Positions 16,169 through 24,110 of a stretch of DNA of 34,524 bases are shown here, one piece after another (positions within the stretch are counted from its first letter, which is position 1; every line of letters starts with the position of its first letter). Origin of the DNA: Bordetella parapertussis (lineage in GTDB: Bacteria; Pseudomonadota; Gammaproteobacteria; Burkholderiales; SG8-41); the NCBI GenBank assembly GCA_945870465.1, contig CAMBSS010000024.1:1-34524 (forward strand), read 5' to 3'. The position numbers and the translations under genes are program-made. A model generated the notes under the pieces. That model was not told where the DNA came from. It made no database searches and saw only the letters and a list, made by a program, of their open reading frames with translations.

Positions 16169-17349
16169 GCGGTCACGCGCCGCGCAATGTCGAGCAACAT
16201 CGTATCGTTGCCGCGCGCCGCGACCAGCGATAAGCCCTGAGGACAGCCGTTGAACTTTGCCAGCGGCAAGCTGATCTGCGGCAGGCGCGCGAGCCCGGCG
16301 ATGCACAACAGGCTCATGGCGCGACCGCGAAATTCGTCGAGTTCTGCGGTCGGCGTATTGCGCAGCGGCGCTATCGCATGCACCGTCGGCAGCACCAGCA
16401 CCGCGTTGTCCTTCAACAAGTCGGCCATGCGGCGTGCGATCTCTTCGCGCCGCTCTTGCAAAGGCGCTACTTCGCCCGCCGTTATCGTCGCCGCCCACTC
16501 AAAACGCTCGCGCACGCCGGGCCCGAGCCTGGGCTTCGCGCGTGCAATCCATACTGCGTGTTGCGCCCATGCTTCGGCGCCCTGCAGCTTGCGAAACACC
16601 TGAAACCACTGCGGCAAACCTTCTTTCGCCACGGTGACATTGCGTGGCTTGCCGAGCACCGCAATCACACGCTCCACCACCGGTTCAAATGCTTTTGCCA
16701 CTGCATCGCCGAGCAGCGCAAACCCGTCCTGCGCGAACAGCAAGGCGCCCGGTGGGGGCGCGGCCTTGTCGTCGGCGAGCAAGACACGGCCGACGCGCTC
16801 CAGGAGCGCAGCATCCCGCGCAAACCAGCCAGCAACGTCGAAACTCGGCGCCAAAGCGCAGGCGCCGTCGAGCGAAAGGCGCCCGTGCGTAGGACGCACA
16901 CCGAAAATTCCGCAAAAGGCCGCCGGCGCGCGCACCGATCCCCCGGTGTCGGAGCCGAGCGCGAAGTCGACCAGGCCGGCTGCGACCGCGGCGGCGGAGC
17001 CGCTCGACGAGCCTCCCGGTATGCGGCCGGGCGCGTTGACGTTCACTGGCGTGCCGTAATGCGGATTCTCGCCGTTCAGGCTGTAGGCAAGCTCGTCGGT
17101 GTGAGTCTTGCCGAGGATGTGCGCGCCGGCATCGAGCAGACATTGCACGGTTGGCGCGGTCCCCGCCGCCGGTCCGTGCGTGGCGAGCCAGTCAGGACTG
17201 CCGAAGCCGGTCTGGTGGCCCGCGATATCGTAAAGGTCCTTGATGCCGCAGGTCAGCCCCGCCAGCGGCCCGCTCGCCGCGCCCGCGACCTCGACATGAG
17301 TGTGGCGGCAGAATGCGCCAATGGTGTCGCGTTCGAGTATGTTTTGCAT
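16165..17349 (-). CDS. Amidase-signature family hydrolase
   Basis: The 394-residue protein carries the Ser-cisSer-Lys triad of the amidase-signature family. Lys37 is in GIKDLYD, the cis-Ser lies in the PGGSSSGSAAA loop (112-121) and the nucleophile is Ser138 in DTGGSVRAPA. It is close to the shorter AS amidases annotated as AtzF- or indoleacetamide-type, but the substrate cannot be read from sequence. There is no signal peptide. The start is ATG at 17349, and the gene is divergent from the Fe-S pair. The downstream esterase overlaps by 4 bp. Confidence 0.92.
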   Translation of the reverse strand: MQNILERDTIGAFCRHTHVEVAGAASGPLAGLTCGIKDLYDIAGHQTGFGSPDWLATHGPAAGTAPTVQCLLDAGAHILGKTHTDELAYSLNGENPHYGTPVNVNAPGRIPGGSSSGSAAAVAAGLVDFALGSDTGGSVRAPAAFCGIFGVRPTHGRLSLDGACALAPSFDVAGWFARDAALLERVGRVLLADDKAAPPPGALLFAQDGFALLGDAVAKAFEPVVERVIAVLGKPRNVTVAKEGLPQWFQVFRKLQGAEAWAQHAVWIARAKPRLGPGVRERFEWAATITAGEVAPLQERREEIARRMADLLKDNAVLVLPTVHAIAPLRNTPTAELDEFRGRAMSLLCIAGLARLPQISLPLAKFNGCPQGLSLVAARGNDTMLLDIARRVTA

Positions 17350-17447
17350 GCGTGCATTTTACTGCCAGCGCGAACTCCACGGTCGGCGCGACGGGCTGTG
17401 CTAACATTTCCGCATCCCGTCCTCTTTCCTGCTCGCCGAGCATGCGC

Positions 17448-17876
17448 ATGGAAACCAAAACCGACGAACTGTTCGCCTATATCGAGCGCAACATCGCGCG
17501 CACGCTGGTCGACTGCACGACCTGCGGCAAGTGCTTCGATATCTGCCCGATGACAGGCTATTCGGACAAGCTAGCCGGCAAGACCGGCGGCGAAGTGGTG
17601 GCCGGCATACTCGGCATCCTGCGCGGTACCGCCGGCACCCCGGAAGCGGTGGAATGGACGCGGCTGTGCACGCAATCCGCGCGTTGCATACCGGCGTGTC
17701 CTGAAAATGTAAATCCCATGCTCATGCTGAGGCTCTCGCGCATCACTGCACTCGGCTCGACCGGCGGCGAAGCGCTGCTGCCGGACGGCAAGCGCGACCC
17801 CCATTTCTTCCGGCGCATCAATGCATTTTCTGCGCTGCAATTGTCGGACGCCGAAATCGCGGCGTGGCAACGCTAA
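17448..17876 (+). CDS. HdrC-like Fe-S protein with an altered second cluster site
   Basis: The product of about 142 residues resembles subunit C of heterodisulfide-reductase-type complexes. The first [4Fe-4S] set is intact: C23, C26, C29 and C33 (CTTCGKCFDICP). The second reads C74-xx-S77-xx-C80-xxx-C84 (CTQSARCIPACP), so one cysteine is replaced by serine. This would favour a [3Fe-4S] or a Ser-ligated cluster. ATG at 17442 is two codons upstream and is the alternative start. The stop overlaps the start of the HdrB-like gene (TAATG), so the pair is coupled. No HdrA is in the window. Confidence 0.85.
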   Translation: METKTDELFAYIERNIARTLVDCTTCGKCFDICPMTGYSDKLAGKTGGEVVAGILGILRGTAGTPEAVEWTRLCTQSARCIPACPENVNPMLMLRLSRITALGSTGGEALLPDGKRDPHFFRRINAFSALQLSDAEIAAWQR

Positions 17877-18730
17877 TGATGGGAGCAGTGAGCGAGCGCG
17901 TGGTTTTCTGGTACGGCTGCAATGCGATCCGCCACGGCGACATCATCCACAGCGCGATTGCGTTGCTGCGCGCGGTTGGCATCGAATCGGATCCGGCGGG
18001 CGGCCCGGCGTATTGCTGCGGCACGGCCAAGGACGGCAATCTCGCCGCCGCGGCCGGCATGGCGGCGCGCACGGTCGAGAAATTCAACACGTCGGGCCGC
18101 GACAAGGTTGTCACCTGGTGTCCGTCCTGCCATCGCCACATGGGTACCTTCATGGGCGGGACCAACACCATCAATTTCGAGGTGTCGCACATCACCGAGA
18201 TGCTGCACGCGCGCCGCCACTTGCTGGCGCCGCTGCTCACGCATCCGCTCAACCGCAAGGTGGTGCTGCACACGCATAGCGGCTTTCACGAAGTCGACTC
18301 CAACCCGCTGGTCGCCGATCTGCTGCGGCTCATACCGGGACTCGAACTCGTCGTCGCCGATTACTCGGCGCCCGGCCATATGTGCTCGGCGCTGGCGCCG
18401 ATTCCCGCGGCGCTGAAAGACGTCGTCCGCAAGTCAGTCGAGCTGTGCGCGGAAAACGGCAGCGACACCCTGGTGACCACATTTCACGCCTGCCAGCGGA
18501 ATTTGTGCGGTCTCGCTACAACAGACAGCATAAAGGTGGTCAATTACGTGATCCTGCTTACCGCAGCGATGGGCATGGCACCGCCGGTTGACGAGTATGC
18601 GCAATGGAAGAATGCCGGGGCCGACGCCGCCATCATGGAGAGCATAGGCCCAGAGCGTATCGCGAAAATCGGCGCGGATTTTTTCGCCAAACAGGTCCTG
18701 CCTGAACTGCGCAAGCCGACCGAAAAGTAA
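17876..18730 (+). CDS. HdrB-like protein (CCG-domain)
   Basis: The 284-residue protein resembles HdrB and related subunits that bind noncubane Fe-S clusters through CCG domains. The first domain is intact: GC15, then YCCGTAKDG, then WCPSCHRHM. The second is degenerate: the expected first Cys is replaced in LHTHSGFHEV, a single Cys occurs in GHMCSALAP, and FHACQRNLCG closes it. So at most one classic cluster is likely. It starts at ATG 17876, overlapping the previous stop. Together the pair could pass electrons for an unknown dehydrogenase or thiol-disulfide reaction. The GGT-family gene follows after 27 bp. Confidence 0.85.
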   Translation: MMGAVSERVVFWYGCNAIRHGDIIHSAIALLRAVGIESDPAGGPAYCCGTAKDGNLAAAAGMAARTVEKFNTSGRDKVVTWCPSCHRHMGTFMGGTNTINFEVSHITEMLHARRHLLAPLLTHPLNRKVVLHTHSGFHEVDSNPLVADLLRLIPGLELVVADYSAPGHMCSALAPIPAALKDVVRKSVELCAENGSDTLVTTFHACQRNLCGLATTDSIKVVNYVILLTAAMGMAPPVDEYAQWKNAGADAAIMESIGPERIAKIGADFFAKQVLPELRKPTEK

Positions 18731-18757
18731 CACCGCGCACCACAGCCCAATTCATCC

Positions 18758-20359
18758 ATGAGCATCAACTCGACGTGGGCCGCGCGCGGCATGGTGGTGG
18801 CGCCGCACTCGCTTGCCGCGCAGTCCGGCCTCGCGGTATTGCGCGAAAGCGGCAACGCGCTCGAAGCGATGGTCGCAGCGGCCGCGACGATCTCGGTCGT
18901 GTATCCGCACATGAACGGCATCGGCGGCGACAGCTTCTGGGTAATCCATGAGCCGGGTAAGCCGGTCATCACCATAGACGCCTGCGGCCGCTCCGCCGGT
19001 CGCGCCACGGTCGACTTCTATCGTCAGCACCAGGTCGACGCGATTCCGACGCGCGGGCCGCTCGCCACCAACACCGTTGCCGGCACCATTTCGGGCTGGG
19101 CGCTCGCGCTCGATTACAGCAAAAATAATTGGGCTGGACGCCTGCCCCTCGCGCGCCTGCTCGACGACGCGACGCACTATGCCGAGCACGGCATCGTCGT
19201 GACAAAAAGCCAGCACGCGAACACCGCCGCCAAGCTTGCCGAATTGAAAGACGTGCCGGGATTCGGTGAACGTTTTCTGGTCGATGGCCGGCTACCGGAC
19301 GCAGGTTCGATGTTGAAACAGACGAAACTCGCCGCAACCATGCGCCAGCTGGCGAAATACGGGTTGGGCGATTTTTACGAAGGAGAGCTCGCGCGCTCCA
19401 TAGCCGGCGAGCTCGCCCAGCTCGGCAGCCCGCTGCTGCTCGCCGATTTCGGCGGCCACAGCGCCGAACTGCGCGCGCCGGTCATGCTGAAGCACAGTCT
19501 CGGCACGCTTTACAACATGGCGCCACCGACTCAGGGCACGGCATCGCTGATGATACTCGGCATCCTCGACCAGCTCGGTCTCGACAAGGTCGCGCCCGAC
19601 AGCGCCGATTACGTCCACCTGTGCGTCGAAGCGACCAAGCAGGCATTCCTCGTGCGCAACCAACACATCACCGACCCCGCTTTCATGACGGTCGACCCGC
19701 AGCAATTGCTGGATGCGCAGGCGCTCGCGACGCAAGCGGCCGCCATCAAACGCGGCCGTGCATTGCCGTGGGGCGCGCAAGCCAAACGCGGCGATACGAT
19801 ATGGATGGGCGCGATAGACCACGCGGGCCGCGCGGTGAGTTTTATCCAGAGCATTTACCACGAGTTCGGCAGCGGTGTGGTGCTCGCGGGCAGCGGCATC
19901 AACTGGCAGAACCGCGGCTGCAGCTTCTCGCTCGACGAGAGCGCGCTGAATGCGCTGAAGCCGCGGCGTAAACCGTTTCACACACTGAACCCCGCGCTGG
20001 CGCTGTTGAACGATGGCCGCGCCGTCGTCTACGGCACCATGGGCGGCGACGGCCAGCCGCAGACGCAGTCGGCGGTGTTCACGCGCTACGCGGTGTTCGG
20101 CCAGAACATGCAGCAGGCAATCACCGCACCGCGCTGGCTGCTGGGACGCACGTGGGGACAGGCGACCGACTCGCTGAAACTCGAAGCGCGCTTCGATCCG
20201 GCGCTGGTCACGGAACTGAAACGCCGCGGCCACGACGTCGAGATGCTGCAAGCCTTCGACGAAACCGCGGGACACGCGGGCGGCATCGCGCGTCATGCCA
20301 ACGGCGCGCTCGAAGCGGGTTACGATCCGCGCAGCGACGGCGCCGCGGCCGGCTTTTAG
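18758..20359 (+). CDS. Gamma-glutamyltransferase-family protein (Ntn hydrolase), cytoplasmic type
   Basis: The 533-residue protein is a GGT-family Ntn hydrolase precursor. The N-terminal half has GNALEAMVAAAATISVVYPH and NGIGGDSFWVIHE, as in the family. The self-processing site is G-D-T347, followed by IWMGAIDHAGRAVSFIQS, so Thr347 should be the nucleophile. The usual TTHxSVVD context is changed. GTMGGDGQPQ near the C-terminus is conserved. No signal peptide is present, unlike typical periplasmic GGT. This fits YwrD/acylase-like members. The substrate is unknown. It lies 27 bp after the HdrB-like gene. Confidence 0.9.
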   Translation: MSINSTWAARGMVVAPHSLAAQSGLAVLRESGNALEAMVAAAATISVVYPHMNGIGGDSFWVIHEPGKPVITIDACGRSAGRATVDFYRQHQVDAIPTRGPLATNTVAGTISGWALALDYSKNNWAGRLPLARLLDDATHYAEHGIVVTKSQHANTAAKLAELKDVPGFGERFLVDGRLPDAGSMLKQTKLAATMRQLAKYGLGDFYEGELARSIAGELAQLGSPLLLADFGGHSAELRAPVMLKHSLGTLYNMAPPTQGTASLMILGILDQLGLDKVAPDSADYVHLCVEATKQAFLVRNQHITDPAFMTVDPQQLLDAQALATQAAAIKRGRALPWGAQAKRGDTIWMGAIDHAGRAVSFIQSIYHEFGSGVVLAGSGINWQNRGCSFSLDESALNALKPRRKPFHTLNPALALLNDGRAVVYGTMGGDGQPQTQSAVFTRYAVFGQNMQQAITAPRWLLGRTWGQATDSLKLEARFDPALVTELKRRGHDVEMLQAFDETAGHAGGIARHANGALEAGYDPRSDGAAAGF

Positions 20360-20364
20360 CTGCC

Positions 20365-20397
20365 GCCCGGACAAAGCGGGCCTGCCGCGTAATTTTT
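20365..20397 (+). terminator. Possible weak terminator after the GGT-family gene
   Basis: A 5-bp GC stem (20365-20369 with 20377-20381) lies just after the stop. A TTTTT tract at 20393-20397 is 12 bases further on, which is too far for a classic rho-independent terminator. Confidence 0.25.
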
Positions 20398-20570
20398 ACT
20401 TGCGGCACCAAACCCGCACCATTGCGGGTGTTTCCGCGCGTATGTGTGTCTCAACGCACATACGCCGTAAACCATCTCAAGTACTAATACACCATGCGGG
20501 CGTAATTGCAGGACTGCGCATCTGCATGCGTGCTTCTTTCTTCGTTCACCAAAATCCTCCAGGAGAACAT

Positions 20571-20756
20571 ATGAAAATATTTGCCGTAATACTCGTTGCT
20601 CTCAGCGCTCTTATGGCCGGCTGTGTCGTCGAACCGGATAACCGCAGCGGCGACCGTGACCGCGACGGCATTCCGAAGCGCGCCGACCGCGATCGCGACG
20701 GTGACGGCGTACGCAACAGCCAGGACCGCCGTCCGGACGATCCGCGCCGCTACTGA
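20571..20756 (+). CDS. Small lipoprotein with Asp-rich calcium-binding-like repeats
   Basis: The 61-residue protein has a lipoprotein signal with lipobox LMAGC, so Cys18 should be lipidated. The mature part is nearly all Asp, Arg and Gly (DRDRDGIPKRADRDRDGDGV), resembling thrombospondin type 3 / DxDxDG calcium-binding repeats. The start is fixed by AGGAG at 20561-20565. Upstream in-frame extensions are rejected for lack of a signal. The Asp at position 2 after Cys is absent (it is Val), which suggests outer-membrane sorting. Function unknown. Confidence 0.85.
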   Translation: MKIFAVILVALSALMAGCVVEPDNRSGDRDRDGIPKRADRDRDGDGVRNSQDRRPDDPRRY

Positions 20757-20924
20757 GTTTCGCGCCGCGATGCCGCTGCTCCTCGTCCATGGCGCACGCA
20801 GGCGTGAAGCAGGCAATTGCCGCGTGGCCGCGGCCGCCGCAGGATGACGCCGCGGGTTTGCTGCACGAACGCCATCGTCTGGCCGAGAAAGCGCGCCACC
20901 TGTCGCGCCGGCGCGAGTGTCTGC

Positions 20925-21383
20925 TTACGGATTGCGCCAGAAGCGTTCCATTTCCAGGTAAGTGAAGGACGCCGACCATGAGATCAGCACCAGGCCCGTC
21001 AGCGCCGCGGTGCCGGAAAGAAAACGGATCGGGCCCACCGGCGCCAAATCGCCGTATCCGAGCGTTGTGAAGGTGGTCGCCGAAAAATAGATGGCGTCGA
21101 GGAGGCCCATCTGGCCCACGAGATTCGTCCCCGTCCCGATGTGGCCGCAATCGGGCCATTGCACGAGCAGCCACAAGATCGCGCCGAAGATCCAGATTTC
21201 GGCGACGTGCAGCGCGATCACGGACAAGATGGTATACAGCACCTTGATGCGCTGCAGGCCGTGCGTGCGCCGCAAGTGCTGCGACAGGTAGATCAGCCCT
21301 TCGTAGTGAACAAGGACGGCGAGTGAAACCGCAATCAGCGTTGCGATAACCACCGCTGCGTTGGCGACCCAATTTGCATACAT
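20925..21383 (-). CDS. Two-pore-segment ion channel family protein
   Basis: The 152-residue membrane protein has an N-terminal helix (about 8-27), a second at about 52-75 and a final one at about 117-140. Between the last two lies a pore loop with the potassium-type filter TTFTTLGYGDLAP. This is the Ion_trans_2 architecture with an extra N-terminal helix. There is no regulatory RCK domain. It stands alone, facing the Bug gene downstream across a gap. Potassium selectivity is inferred from TLGYGD. Confidence 0.88.
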   Translation of the reverse strand: MYANWVANAAVVIATLIAVSLAVLVHYEGLIYLSQHLRRTHGLQRIKVLYTILSVIALHVAEIWIFGAILWLLVQWPDCGHIGTGTNLVGQMGLLDAIYFSATTFTTLGYGDLAPVGPIRFLSGTAALTGLVLISWSASFTYLEMERFWRNP

Positions 21384-21456
21384 CGCAATTTCCGCGCTTT
21401 AGATGAACCGGTTAACCGATACTACGCATCGGCCGTTGATGCGGATTTGATCCAAA

Positions 21457-21591
21457 TCAAGTCTGCAGTCGTGAACTGCCGTGAATGCGCCGCACCTGCA
21501 GCGCGGCACCGAGCAGAAACAGCACAAACAACCCCACAGCCACCACTTTCAGTTCTGGCGCGGCGGATTTCGGCAAACCCGGCGAAATCAT
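21457..21591 (-). CDS. Possible small single-helix membrane protein
   Basis: A 44-residue reading from ATG 21591 contains one convincing hydrophobic helix (VVAVGLFVLFLLGAALQV) followed by basic residues. No ribosome-binding site is visible. Other frames over the same stretch are open too. It is listed because nothing else explains the gap between the channel and Bug genes. Confidence 0.25.
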   Translation of the reverse strand: MISPGLPKSAAPELKVVAVGLFVLFLLGAALQVRRIHGSSRLQT

Positions 21592-21749
21592 GCTGCGGCT
21601 CAACGGCCGCCGGTCGCACAGTTCCACGCAGGCGCTCGTCGAGCGCCTGCAGCGCGTGGCGCGCGCCGCGCAACCGGTCAAAAAAATTCGTCGTTCGCGC
21701 TAAAAGCGTGTGATATTTTAGGCCAATCCCAATTGCCTGAAAGAATCCC

Positions 21750-22706
21750 ATGCTTCGTTTTGCCACGCTGCTGCTGATTGCGTCTGTAAACTTCGCCGCG
21801 CAGGCAGAAAATTATCCGTCGCGCCCGATCCGCTGGATCGTGCCGGTGCCCGCGGGCAGCAGCGGCGACTTCGTAACGCGCATCGTCACCCAGAAAATCG
21901 GCGAAGCCTGGGGCCAGCAGATCATCATCGACAACCGGTCCGGCGGTGCAGCGGTCATCGGCAGCGACATCATCGCCAAAGCGTCGCCCGACGGCTACAC
22001 GTTCGGCACGCTGCTCACGCCGCACGTCGTCAACCCGTCGGTGCTTAAAAATCTGCCGTACGACACGCTGCACGATTTCACGCCGATAACGCTGATGGTC
22101 ACGGTGCCCAATGTGATGACCATGCATCCCGGCGTGCCCGCCAATACGCTGAAGGAAGTCATCGCGCTCGCCAAGGCGAACCCGGGCAAATACAACTATG
22201 GGACGCCGGGAACTCTGACGTCGGGACATCTCTCGATGGAAATGCTGAAGCTCGCCGCCGGCATCGACATCACTTACGTTCCGTACAAAGGCGGCGCGCC
22301 GGCGATCACGGACTTGATCGGCGGACAGATCCAGTTCCTCATCAGCGGGCCGCCGGGCGTGCTGCCGCATATCAAAAGCGGCCGCCTCAAAGCCATCGGG
22401 ACCACGTCCCTGCAGCGCCTGCCGTGGCTGCCGGACACGCCGACCTTCGCCGAATCGGGGCTACCGGGTTACGACACTTACGGTTGGTACGGCGTGTTCG
22501 CGCCCGCAAAAATTCCGCGGGAAATCGTGACCCGGCTGCAGGCGGAAATCGCGCGCGTGCTGAAATTACCCGACATCCGGGAGAAATTCGCCACACAGGG
22601 TGCGATTCCGATTGGCAATACGCCGGAAGAGTTCGCGGCCTACATCAAACGCGAGATGGGCGTGTGGGGAAAAGTCGCGCGCCAGGTCGGGCTGAAGGCG
22701 GATTGA
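21750..22706 (+). CDS. Bug/TctC-family periplasmic solute-binding protein
   Basis: The 318-residue protein belongs to the tripartite tricarboxylate transporter receptor (Bug) family, which binds small organic acids in the periplasm. It has a signal peptide ending near AQAEN. Family segments are YPSRPIRWIVPVPAGSSGD, RSGGAAVIGSDIIAKASPDGY in two pieces, NPGKYNYGTPG and YVPYKGGAPAITDLIGGQI. No tctA or tctB transport genes are adjacent, so it is an orphan receptor, as is usual in Burkholderiales. The ligand is unknown. Confidence 0.94.
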   Translation: MLRFATLLLIASVNFAAQAENYPSRPIRWIVPVPAGSSGDFVTRIVTQKIGEAWGQQIIIDNRSGGAAVIGSDIIAKASPDGYTFGTLLTPHVVNPSVLKNLPYDTLHDFTPITLMVTVPNVMTMHPGVPANTLKEVIALAKANPGKYNYGTPGTLTSGHLSMEMLKLAAGIDITYVPYKGGAPAITDLIGGQIQFLISGPPGVLPHIKSGRLKAIGTTSLQRLPWLPDTPTFAESGLPGYDTYGWYGVFAPAKIPREIVTRLQAEIARVLKLPDIREKFATQGAIPIGNTPEEFAAYIKREMGVWGKVARQVGLKAD

Positions 22707-22805
22707 GGGACGGGAAAGAGAATGCGGAGAGAGGAAGAAGCAGGAGAGACGATAGTCGGGCTTTTCCCTCCTCTCGTCTCTCGCCTGGCGTCTCTCGGCG
22801 AGAGC
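22707..22805. repeat. GAGAGACG-type repetitive spacer after the Bug gene
   Basis: This stretch is built from GAGAGACGATAG, CTCTCGTCTCTCG and CGTCTCTCGGCGAGAG pieces, partly self-complementary. The reverse complement of 22782-22806 closely matches 34280-34299. A related CGTCTCTCGCGGCGG occurs at 29099-29113, and GAGACGATAGTCG recurs at 23191-23203. It appears to be a dispersed intergenic element. Confidence 0.55.
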
Positions 22806-23147
22806 CTACCTCGCGTGCATGGTATCCAGGTCGCAATCAATGGCGCGGGCATCGATCGGTTGCCCGTCGGCGCCATTGCTGTGGGAAAGCTGTTCGTTCG
22901 CCCGCACGAAGCGGTGATCGTTCTGCGCCTGCAGGCGCTGCGCCGTGACTTCGTCGACTTTCCGGATTTCTTCCCAGCGGCCTTCACGGGCCAACTGCGC
23001 GCGCAATCTGGTGTCCTGCATTCTTAACTGCATGTCGGCGACGCTGGAGGCGCCGCTTTCGGCCGCTTTGCTGTCGATGGCTTGCGCTGCGGTAGCGGCC
23101 AGCGACAAAGCCGCTGCAAAGAGTACTGCTGTCAGTATGGATTTCAT
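22806..23147 (-). CDS. Secreted hypothetical protein, 113 aa
   Basis: The product has a Sec signal peptide ending near AQAID (about residue 23). The mature protein is hydrophilic and helical (MQLRMQDTRLRAQLAREGRW and following EEIRKVDEVTAQRLQAQ). The composition suggests a small periplasmic helical protein. No family is recognised. The ATG at 23147 opens at the signal peptide. Its 3' end abuts the repetitive spacer after the Bug gene. Confidence 0.75.
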   Translation of the reverse strand: MKSILTAVLFAAALSLAATAAQAIDSKAAESGASSVADMQLRMQDTRLRAQLAREGRWEEIRKVDEVTAQRLQAQNDHRFVRANEQLSHSNGADGQPIDARAIDCDLDTMHAR

Positions 23148-23273
23148 TTATTTCGCCTCGTTTCGCCCGGACCGCGGGCGCTTCTGTATGGAGACGATAG
23201 TCGCCCTTAACGGGGACGCGGTATGTGGGCCAGCGCGCTTAGTGGAAAATAATCCGCCGCTGCCGGCCGCCCT

Positions 23274-24032
23274 TCAGACAAGATTGTGCGGGTGCTCGAC
23301 CAGTTCCTGGTAAATCAGGCTGTGCAGCGTCGCAACGTCGTTGGGTTTCAGCTCGCTGAATTCGATGCCCAGCCGCCAGGCTCCTTCCGCTTCCTGCGTG
23401 TCCGGTTTGGCCGAGCGTATGACCGCCTGCAGCGCCAGCGGCGTATCCGTGCCGTATATGTTCAGCGTGAACGACAGCGCTATCGTCGTGCCCGTTTCGC
23501 CCAGGCTTGCGCCGGCGCGAACCTCGGCACCCGTCGCGCTGAGATTCGAAATGACGGCCGCAACGGGATTGCCGGTGACGACGGCGGCAATGTGGGTCTT
23601 GATGCGCCGCGAATTGCGGATGATTTTGCCGACGATGTTTTTCGGAAACGACAGGTGCAGGTAATCAAAAGGCAGCTTGATGATCTTGTTCACGTAAGCG
23701 GTGAAGCCGAACGCATTCTGCCCGCTGAACACGCGAACCGCGACCTGGTCGCCTTCGATCAGGGGCGGACGCCACTGGCCTGCCGGCGGTGCGCCGACAA
23801 TCAATGTCACGCCTTCGACATAGCCGATCAGCGGCACGACGCTGCGATTGCCGCTCACGGTAGACGGCGGCGAAAGCTGCAATTTATCGCCGACCGCGAG
23901 GCGCATGTCCTGGAAGAGAAACCGGTGCGCGCCGTCGTCTGTCGACGGCGCAGTCGCCTGAACGACAGCGGGTTCCGGATTCTGTACCGCGACTGCATCC
24001 ACGAGCGCACACCTGAAGCTGCCGAGTTGCAC
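23274..24032 (-). CDS. YcgR-like PilZ-domain protein (c-di-GMP effector)
   Basis: The 252-residue protein has an N-terminal YcgR-type domain (about 40-125) followed by a PilZ domain. The c-di-GMP-binding arginines are in RNSRR (RxxxR, near 139-143) and the second motif is NLSATG, the (D/N)xSxxG site. Such proteins slow flagellar rotation or regulate surface behaviour on binding c-di-GMP. No flagellar genes are in the window. The start is uncertain within the first 40 residues, which are poorly conserved in appearance. Confidence 0.82.
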   Translation of the reverse strand: MQLGSFRCALVDAVAVQNPEPAVVQATAPSTDDGAHRFLFQDMRLAVGDKLQLSPPSTVSGNRSVVPLIGYVEGVTLIVGAPPAGQWRPPLIEGDQVAVRVFSGQNAFGFTAYVNKIIKLPFDYLHLSFPKNIVGKIIRNSRRIKTHIAAVVTGNPVAAVISNLSATGAEVRAGASLGETGTTIALSFTLNIYGTDTPLALQAVIRSAKPDTQEAEGAWRLGIEFSELKPNDVATLHSLIYQELVEHPHNLV

Positions 24033-24110
24033 GGCGGAAGCCAGTTTATACGACAGATTGCAGGATTTCTTTAGGCGCCAGGCACGCCCTCGCGCCCTCC
24101 CGGCCCCACC

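Noticed and set aside
20611..21372. 253-residue minus-strand ORF over the channel gene
   Set aside because: The channel frame has the TLGYGD filter and helices; the longer frame is low-complexity and also crosses the lipoprotein gene.
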